Positions 7,957 to 12,358 of a DNA stretch of 12,358 nucleotides are shown here, piece by piece. The notes beneath the pieces are model-generated. The model ran no database searches, was not told the origin of the DNA, and saw nothing but the letters and a program-made list of their open reading frames with translations. This DNA comes from Archangiaceae bacterium (lineage in GTDB: Bacteria > Myxococcota > Myxococcia > Myxococcales > Myxococcaceae), in assembly GCA_023248915.1 (NCBI GenBank), contig JAHFDQ010000127.1, positions 1-12,358 on the forward strand. Direction: 5' to 3'. The stretch's first letter is position 1; each line of letters starts with the position of its first letter. A program made the position numbers and the translations under genes.

Positions 7957-8352
7957 TCAGCTCTTCTCGGGCTTGCTGAGCAGCTTCCCCGTCAGGTCGG
8001 ACCCAAGGCTGTCGGCCATCAGAGCCTCGACCACCGCTTCGAACTCCGAGCGCTGCGAGTCGGCTTGGTAGATGAAACGAATGCCCATGCCCGGCTCGTC
8101 GGCGTCGGGCTTCGACCAGACCACCTCGCCTAGAAGCTCGAACGGGGCCTCGCGCTTCGGCACCGTCAGCTTGAAGAGAAACCGGGTGCCGATGGGCAGC
8201 GGCTTCTTGGTCTTGATGAAGGTGCCGCCCTTCGAGATGTTCTTGGTGTAGTCGGCGAAGAACGAGTTCAGTTTCTTGTAATCGACCTTGAGCTCGATCG
8301 GAGCGCGGTGGTGATTGCGCGCGTCGGGCCCCGTCGCTTTCGTATCTGGCAT
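7957..8352 (-). CDS. PilZ domain protein, probable cyclic-di-GMP receptor
   Basis: A 131-residue cytoplasmic single-domain PilZ protein. Both nucleotide-binding motifs are intact: RxxxR at R12-N-H-H-R16 and (D/N)xSxxG as N38-I-S40-K-G-G43. A beta-barrel follows (FLFKLTVP, ELLGEVVWS, GMGIRFIY) with a C-terminal helix. The pattern DYTKNISKGG with G-R-FLFKL fits the PilZ-like paralogous family of Myxococcus (TIGR02266 type). PilZ proteins of this class bind c-di-GMP and pass the signal to partners that affect motility, exopolysaccharide or development; the partner here is unknown. The ATG at 8352 is the only start that keeps the RxxxR motif, yet the upstream bases are C-rich with no ribosome site. 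The DUF192 gene follows after 12 bases. The gene diverges from the membrane protease gene. Confidence 0.92.
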   Translation of the reverse strand: MPDTKATGPDARNHHRAPIELKVDYKKLNSFFADYTKNISKGGTFIKTKKPLPIGTRFLFKLTVPKREAPFELLGEVVWSKPDADEPGMGIRFIYQADSQRSEFEAVVEALMADSLGSDLTGKLLSKPEKS

Positions 8353-8378
8353 GGGCGGGTCGGAGTATAGGAGAGCCG
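8353..8378. promoter_or_regulatory. Compact divergent start region between PilZ and protease genes
   Basis: Only 26 bases separate the two start codons. On the minus strand TATACT (8369-8364) is a good -10-like hexamer, but it ends 11 bases before the PilZ ATG. A transcript made from it would have a leader of a few bases at most. No TTGACA-like -35 is found 16-18 bases upstream. On the plus strand AGGAG (8369-8373), five bases before ATG 8379, is the ribosome site of the protease gene and adjoins the TATACT element. The plus-strand promoter must lie inside the PilZ coding region. Confidence 0.4.
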
Positions 8379-10733
8379 ATGCCGCAAGTCCTCAGAAGGT
8401 CTTTGGGTCTCTTGAAGCGCCCCTGGGTCGCCCTCGGCCTCGTGCTGCTCGCAGGGGCCGGCGTCGCGCTGGTCTTCGTGCCGCTCTTCGGGGTTCCGGG
8501 CTTCGAGCTGTCGCTGGCGATGTCCGCCGGGGTCGGCCTCATCGGCGGAGGAGTCGGCTTCGCGGCCGCGGCCCAAGAACGGCGGCTGCTCGAAGGCAGA
8601 GACCCTCGCCCTCGCGGCGCCCTGCGGGCCGAGGGCGGCGCGGCCCCGGTGGTGCTGGCCGCGGGGGCGGCCACCGGAGTGCTCGTCGTTTCGCTGGTCG
8701 TGCCGCTGGTGGCGGCGACCGTCTACGCGCTGACCTCTACGCGCTGCGACCCGTTCGCCGCGATCGCCTTCTACCCGGTGCTGACCCTGCCGTCGGCGGT
8801 GCTGGCGGCGTCGGCCGGGATGTTGTGCGGCTTCGCGGTGAGGAAAGCTGGCTGGGGCTTCCTCGCCTACGGGCTGCTGGTCGCGGGCTCGCTGGCCGCC
8901 ACTGTCGCGCCCATCGTCTTCGGGCCGCAGGTCTTCGCCTTCAACCACTTCCTCGGGTACTTCCCCGGGCCGCTGTACGACGAGTCCTTGGCGGTGGGGG
9001 CGCCCCTCTTGTGGTTCCGCCTGGAGACGCTGTTGCTCGCCGCCGGCGCGCTCTCGCTCGCGGCCTGGCTGCTCGACCCGAAGCACGGGCAGCTCACCCG
9101 CCCCCACTTGCGCCCAGGGTCGGCCGCCGTGCTGGGGCTCTGCGGCTTCGCGGTGCTCTCGCTCGAGGCGCGGGCGTCCTCGCTGGGCACCCGCATGAGC
9201 GACGGGGCCCTGGTCGAACGGCTGGGCGGGCTGCGCGAAACCGCGCACTTCCTCGTCGTCTACCCCCGGGGCAAGTCGCGCGAGCAGCTCGACCGGTTCG
9301 AGCGCGACCTCGAGCTTCGCTATGCGCAGGTCCGCGACTTCCTGGGAGGAGCGCCCGAGGGGAAGGTGCACGTCTGGCTCTATCGCTCGGCAGAAGAGAA
9401 GGCGGCGCTGGTGGGCGCCGCGCACACCCAGTTCGCCAAGCCCTGGCGGCTCGAGCTGCACCTGAACGACTCGGGCTTCCCTCACCCGGCGCTGAAGCAC
9501 GAGCTGGCGCACGTCCTGGCCGCCCGGTACGGCTCGGGGCCGTTTCGCGTCTCTGCCCGCTGGGGCCTCTTGCCGGTGGTCGGCATCATCGAGGGCCTGG
9601 CCGTGGCCGCCGACAACCCCGCCGACGAGCTGACGCTGCACGAGTGGTCGGCCGGCATGCGCCAGCAGAAGCTGATGCCCGACGTGCGAACGCTGCTCGG
9701 GCCCGAGGGCTTCTACGGCGCGGCGCCGGCCCGGGCCTACACCGCGGCCGGGTCGTTCCTCCGCTACCTGGCCGAGACCGAGGGCGCGGCGAAGCTGACG
9801 AAGCTGTACGCCGACGGCAACTTTGACACCGCGTATGGCCGCACGCTCGACGCCCTCGCCGCCGACTGGGAGAAATTTCTCGACGGAATTCCCCTGGACG
9901 GTGCGGCGGTGAACCAGGCCTTCGCGCGCTTCCGGCGCGGCAGCCTCTTCACCCGCGCCTGCGCCCGCGAAGTGGCGCAGCTGTCGGACGAGGCGGCCCA
10001 GACGCTCGCGTCCGACCCCGAGCGCGCACTCGAGCTGTACCGCCGCTGCGCGACGATTCAACCCGACGAACCCAGCTTCGGCCTGGCCCAGGCGGCCGCG
10101 CTGGACCGCACCGGCCGCAAGCTCGAAGCGGCCGAGGCGCTGCAGGCCCTGGCGGTCCGCTTCGGCGACCAGCCTGCCACCCTGGCCGAGGTCGAGATGG
10201 CCGCGGCCGACCTCGCCTACCGGCGCGGAAAGCCCAGCAGCGCCAGCGAAGCGCTCGAGAAGGTGCTGGCCACCACCCCTGGCCCGGCGATGGAACGGAC
10301 GGCTCGCGTCAAGCGCGCGGCCCTCGAATCCCCCGAGGTGGGACCGACGATCTGGTCCTACTTCCAGCCGGGTTCCGAAGACGTGAAGCTGTTGGTCTTG
10401 CGCGAATCGCTGGCCGGCGGGGCGCCTTCCCCCTGGGTGGCGTACCTCCTGGGCCGCCGGCTCGCCCAGGGCAGCGCGCCGGGCCTCGCTGCCCCCTACC
10501 TCGAGACCGCGCTCGCGGGGGGGCTGCCTCCCAGCATCCAAATCGAAGCGCTGCGCCTCTTGGTCGAGGCCCACTACCTGTCGGGGGCCTGCCCCGCGGT
10601 GCGCTCGACCGCTGCTCGCGGCGCCGGCTTGTCCGCGGCGGTTCGGGCGCAGCTTGCCGGCACCGTCGAACGCTGCGACTTCGAAGAGAAGGAGTTCAAA
10701 GGCCCGCTGGTGCCGGAGGGGCCTTTCCGGTAA
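8379..10733 (+). CDS. Polytopic membrane protein with gluzincin-like metalloprotease domain and TPR-like C-terminus
   Basis: A 784-residue protein in three parts. Residues about 15-265 hold six to seven hydrophobic segments (for example 16-38, 44-65, 90-118, 126-150, 158-182, 215-232, 248-263). Residues about 285-505 form a peptidase MA-like domain with the zinc motif H374-E-L-A-H378 and a likely third ligand E405 in IIEGLA. These are followed by AYTAAGSFLRYLAETEG (453-469) and a W-E-KFL helix, a pattern common in Peptidase_MA_2-type gluzincins. Residues about 535-770 are paired helices resembling TPRs. The ATG at 8379 has AGGAG at 8369-8373. The motif and its spacing predict an active zinc peptidase tethered to the membrane. 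Whether the catalytic part faces the periplasm or cytoplasm depends on the segment count, which I cannot fix. The substrate is unknown. The DUF2505 gene begins 34 bases after the stop. Confidence 0.85.
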   Translation: MPQVLRRSLGLLKRPWVALGLVLLAGAGVALVFVPLFGVPGFELSLAMSAGVGLIGGGVGFAAAAQERRLLEGRDPRPRGALRAEGGAAPVVLAAGAATGVLVVSLVVPLVAATVYALTSTRCDPFAAIAFYPVLTLPSAVLAASAGMLCGFAVRKAGWGFLAYGLLVAGSLAATVAPIVFGPQVFAFNHFLGYFPGPLYDESLAVGAPLLWFRLETLLLAAGALSLAAWLLDPKHGQLTRPHLRPGSAAVLGLCGFAVLSLEARASSLGTRMSDGALVERLGGLRETAHFLVVYPRGKSREQLDRFERDLELRYAQVRDFLGGAPEGKVHVWLYRSAEEKAALVGAAHTQFAKPWRLELHLNDSGFPHPALKHELAHVLAARYGSGPFRVSARWGLLPVVGIIEGLAVAADNPADELTLHEWSAGMRQQKLMPDVRTLLGPEGFYGAAPARAYTAAGSFLRYLAETEGAAKLTKLYADGNFDTAYGRTLDALAADWEKFLDGIPLDGAAVNQAFARFRRGSLFTRACAREVAQLSDEAAQTLASDPERALELYRRCATIQPDEPSFGLAQAAALDRTGRKLEAAEALQALAVRFGDQPATLAEVEMAAADLAYRRGKPSSASEALEKVLATTPGPAMERTARVKRAALESPEVGPTIWSYFQPGSEDVKLLVLRESLAGGAPSPWVAYLLGRRLAQGSAPGLAAPYLETALAGGLPPSIQIEALRLLVEAHYLSGACPAVRSTAARGAGLSAAVRAQLAGTVERCDFEEKEFKGPLVPEGPFR

Positions 10734-10767
10734 ACGAGGGCGCCGTTTTCGCCGCCCGGAGGTGACC

Positions 10768-11295
10768 TTGAGGTTCGAGGCCAAGCAGCGCATCAACGCC
10801 ACGTTGGCCGAGGTCGAGTCCGCGCTCCTCGACGAGCGCTACCTGGACTTCCTGCTCAAGCACCACGGCGTGCTGCTCGAGGTGCAGCTGCTCGAGAAGA
10901 AGGACGAGGGCGAAAAAATCCGCCGGAAGGTGCGGTACCGCCCCCGGCCGGTCATCAAGAGCATCGGGCCGAAGACGGTTCCGCCCGAGTGGTTCGCCTT
11001 CGTGGAAAACTCGACCTACGACAAGGCCCGCCACGAGCTGACCTTCACCAACACCGCCACCACCACCACCATCTCGAAGATGCTGGTGAACACCGGCACG
11101 CTGCGGCTGCGCGACGCCGGCGCCGGCCAGACCGAGCGCACCATGGACGGAGAGATCTCGCTGAAGCTGCCCTTCCTGTTGAAGCCCCTGGGGCTCATCG
11201 GCGAGCGCGTCATCCACTCCGAAGGCATGAAGATTCTCGACGCCGAACCGCCCGTGCTGATGCGGTTCGTCACCGAGGTGCTTCGCACGAAGTGA
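10768..11295 (+). CDS. DUF2505 family protein (SRPBCC/START-like)
   Basis: A 175-residue soluble protein with no signal peptide. The opening RFEAKQRINATLAEVESALL with DERYLDFLLKHHG, then alternating strands (VQLLEKKDEG, IRRKVRYRP, ELTFTNTAT, TERTMDGEISLKLP) and a long C-terminal helix ending in RFVTEVLR, fits the DUF2505 family. That family is related to the polyketide cyclase/START fold, which makes a hydrophobic ligand-binding cavity. No ligand or partner is evident. The start is TTG at 10768, chosen because GGAGG (10758-10762) is five bases upstream. The in-frame GTG at 10762 lies inside that site, and longer readings run into the preceding gene. The gap to the protease gene is 34 bases, so co-transcription is likely. 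Family confidence is moderate; the gene itself is firm. Confidence 0.8.
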   Translation: MRFEAKQRINATLAEVESALLDERYLDFLLKHHGVLLEVQLLEKKDEGEKIRRKVRYRPRPVIKSIGPKTVPPEWFAFVENSTYDKARHELTFTNTATTTTISKMLVNTGTLRLRDAGAGQTERTMDGEISLKLPFLLKPLGLIGERVIHSEGMKILDAEPPVLMRFVTEVLRTK

Positions 11296-11354
11296 CGCCG
11301 CCTCAGGAATTCTTGCCGCCCGCCGACGTTGGCGGTCCAACCCCCTGGCCCCCC

Positions 11355-11828
11355 ATGAGCTCGAAGACATTCCTTGCCGCTGCCGCCCTGGTCCTCGTCG
11401 CCGCGTGCGCTCCGAAGCGCATTCCCGGCACCGAGATCGACGACACCGACGACACCCGCGCCATCTTGAAGGTAATGGAAGCGTACCGGTCGGCGCTCGA
11501 ACAGCGTGACGCGCCGAAGGTGCTGGCCGTCGTGGCCGAGAGCTTCAAAGACGACCTCGGGACGCCGGCCGCGGGCGACGATCTCGACTACCTCCGGCTG
11601 CGCGACCAGTTACCCCAGAGCCTGGCCAGGCTCGACGACGTGAAGGTCGAGATGACGGTGCGGAAGGTCGACGTGAACAAGGCCGACTTGACCGCGCGCG
11701 CCGTCTATACGTACTCGACCAGCTTTCGCATGCCCAGTCTGTCCAGTAAGCCGCAGAGCGAGTCCGAGATTAAGGAAATGAAGCTGCTCAAGGTGGCCGG
11801 CGCCTGGAAGATCACCTCGGGTATCTGA
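11355..11828 (+). CDS. NTF2-like (SnoaL/DUF4440-type) lipoprotein
   Basis: A 157-residue lipoprotein with a clear signal and lipobox VAAC (C18), followed by an acidic linker. Residues about 33-155 look like a small cone-shaped NTF2-like domain. An opening helix AILKVMEAYRSALEQRDAPK (36-55) leads to VLAVVAESFKDD, and then beta strands (VKVEMTVRKVDV, DLTARAVYTYSTSF, KEMKLLKVAGAWKITSG). The closing L-K-V-A-G-A-W-K-I pattern is typical of the fold. Such proteins often bind small ligands or serve as assembly partners; nothing identifies an active site here. ATG 11355 is set by the signal peptide. The bases just upstream are C-rich and I see no ribosome site. The gene follows DUF2505 by 59 bases and precedes another lipoprotein gene by 34. 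Confidence 0.82.
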   Translation: MSSKTFLAAAALVLVAACAPKRIPGTEIDDTDDTRAILKVMEAYRSALEQRDAPKVLAVVAESFKDDLGTPAAGDDLDYLRLRDQLPQSLARLDDVKVEMTVRKVDVNKADLTARAVYTYSTSFRMPSLSSKPQSESEIKEMKLLKVAGAWKITSGI

Positions 11829-11862
11829 GCGCGGCGGGCAGGGAGTGAGTAGACTGCTCGCG

Positions 11863-12358
11863 ATGAGCCGCCTCGTCGCAGTTCTCGCCATCGGCGCGAT
11901 CTGGGTTGCCTGCGCCAAGCCCGAAGAGCCCCCTGGGGACTTTGGTGTCAACACCTCCGACGGCGGCGGCGGCACGGGCGGCGGGGGCGGAGGCGGAGGC
12001 GGCGGGGGCGGAAGCCCTGGTCAGGACGCGGGGGCCTCCGACGCGGGGCCGGCATTGACTCCCTGCACTCCGAACACCCAGCCCTCGACCTGCGCCACGG
12101 GCACCTACTGCGCCTGCGCCCAACCCGCGGGCGCCGGGGCCGACTGCAACTGCTACTCGGGCGCCCTCGGAGAACCCTGCGTGACCGGGTCGGCGAACTG
12201 CAAATCGCCTGGAATCTGCCGGTGGGGAAGCTCGCAGTTTTGGGGAAAGTGCGGCCACTTCAACGGCGAGGTCGGCGAGGTCTGCGATTTCGGCGGCTTC
12301 TACTGCGGCGTCGGACTGACCTGTCGGTCGGGCTGCATCTGGGGAGGCTGCTGCCAGC
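11863..12358 (+). CDS. Cys-rich secreted lipoprotein with poly-Gly linker (3' end outside window)
   Basis: The reading frame is open from ATG 11863 to the right edge, giving 165 residues without a stop. A hydrophobic N-terminus ends in WVAC (C17), a probable but atypical lipobox. Then come a Pro/Glu segment, a Gly tract (residues 34-50, with one Thr at 38), an Asp-Ala-Gly stretch (DAGASDAGP), and a domain with 16 cysteines in about the last 100 residues, ending GCCQ at the window edge. The Gly/Asp-Ala-Gly tether followed by a disulfide-rich domain is a recurring design of myxobacterial surface lipoproteins. I do not recognise a specific family. An in-frame GTG at 11845 could add six residues, but no good ribosome site decides between the two starts. 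Codon use and base composition match the region. Confidence 0.78.
   Translation, partial: MSRLVAVLAIGAIWVACAKPEEPPGDFGVNTSDGGGGTGGGGGGGGGGGGSPGQDAGASDAGPALTPCTPNTQPSTCATGTYCACAQPAGAGADCNCYSGALGEPCVTGSANCKSPGICRWGSSQFWGKCGHFNGEVGEVCDFGGFYCGVGLTCRSGCIWGGCCQ
11962..12012 (+). repeat. GGN (poly-Gly) codon tract in the terminal lipoprotein gene
   Basis: Seventeen codons, all Gly except one Thr, made mostly of GGC with some GGG and GGA. It encodes the flexible tether between the lipid-anchored Cys and the Cys-rich domain. The triplet unit makes in-frame length change by slippage possible. Confidence 0.85.

Noticed and set aside
10738..10757. GGGCG ... CGCCC hairpin before the DUF2505 gene as a terminator
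   Set aside because: It is a short 5-base stem with no T-run after it, and it sits directly on the ribosome site of the next gene.
8268..10802. Long minus-strand open frame of 844 codons opposite the membrane protease gene
   Set aside because: It is a GC-rich antisense shadow: its composition is dominated by Arg/Gly/Glu/Val/Gln with no recognisable domain, while the plus strand has a strong ribosome site, membrane segments and HELAH.

Overview
The window is uniformly GC-rich and reads as a chromosomal segment of a myxobacterium (Myxococcota, order Myxococcales). Three signs support this. It carries outer-membrane genes of the Agl-Glt gliding-motility machine, which is characteristic of this group. 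It encodes several small lipoproteins with Asp-Ala-Gly and poly-Gly linkers. It contains a PilZ domain of the kind that is expanded in Myxococcus. I see no insertion sequence, phage gene, tRNA, rRNA or CRISPR array. Genes are tightly packed and no gap exceeds about 170 bases.

Region 1 (1-2796) is the gliding-motility outer-membrane module. A minus-strand operon encodes two paralogous beta-barrel proteins (gltB-like and gltA-like), then the start of a periplasmic TPR-type protein (gltC-like) that runs off the left edge. The genes overlap by one base or are separated by two. A Cys-rich lipoprotein resembling CglC/GltK diverges from the operon across a 141-base intergenic region. That region holds a perfect palindrome and a -10-like hexamer. 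In M. xanthus these four products work together at the outer membrane in focal-adhesion gliding.

Region 2 (2797-7398, plus strand) is a probable operon. It encodes an exported von Willebrand A protein with an intact MIDAS, an unrecognised six-helix membrane protein with a long coiled-coil tail, and glutaminyl-tRNA synthetase (glnS).

Region 3 (7408-8352, minus strand) is a two-gene unit: a PilZ protein that keeps both c-di-GMP motifs, then a DUF192 lipoprotein. It converges on glnS with only 9 bases between the stops.

Region 4 (8379-12358, plus strand) encodes a polytopic membrane protein with a HELAH gluzincin-type protease domain and TPR-like tail, a DUF2505 protein, an NTF2-like lipoprotein, and a Cys-rich poly-Gly lipoprotein cut by the right edge. 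The PilZ and protease genes diverge with only 26 bases between their starts.

The strongest points for follow-up are: a short FEG(L/M)DL motif plus Lys-rich linker shared by the mature N-termini of the GltB-like and GltC-like proteins; the VWA gene beside cglC, given that the known gliding adhesin CglB is itself a VWA protein; the membrane-anchored protease-TPR fusion; and the PilZ start, which has no ribosome-binding site but has a -10-like hexamer only 11 bases upstream.
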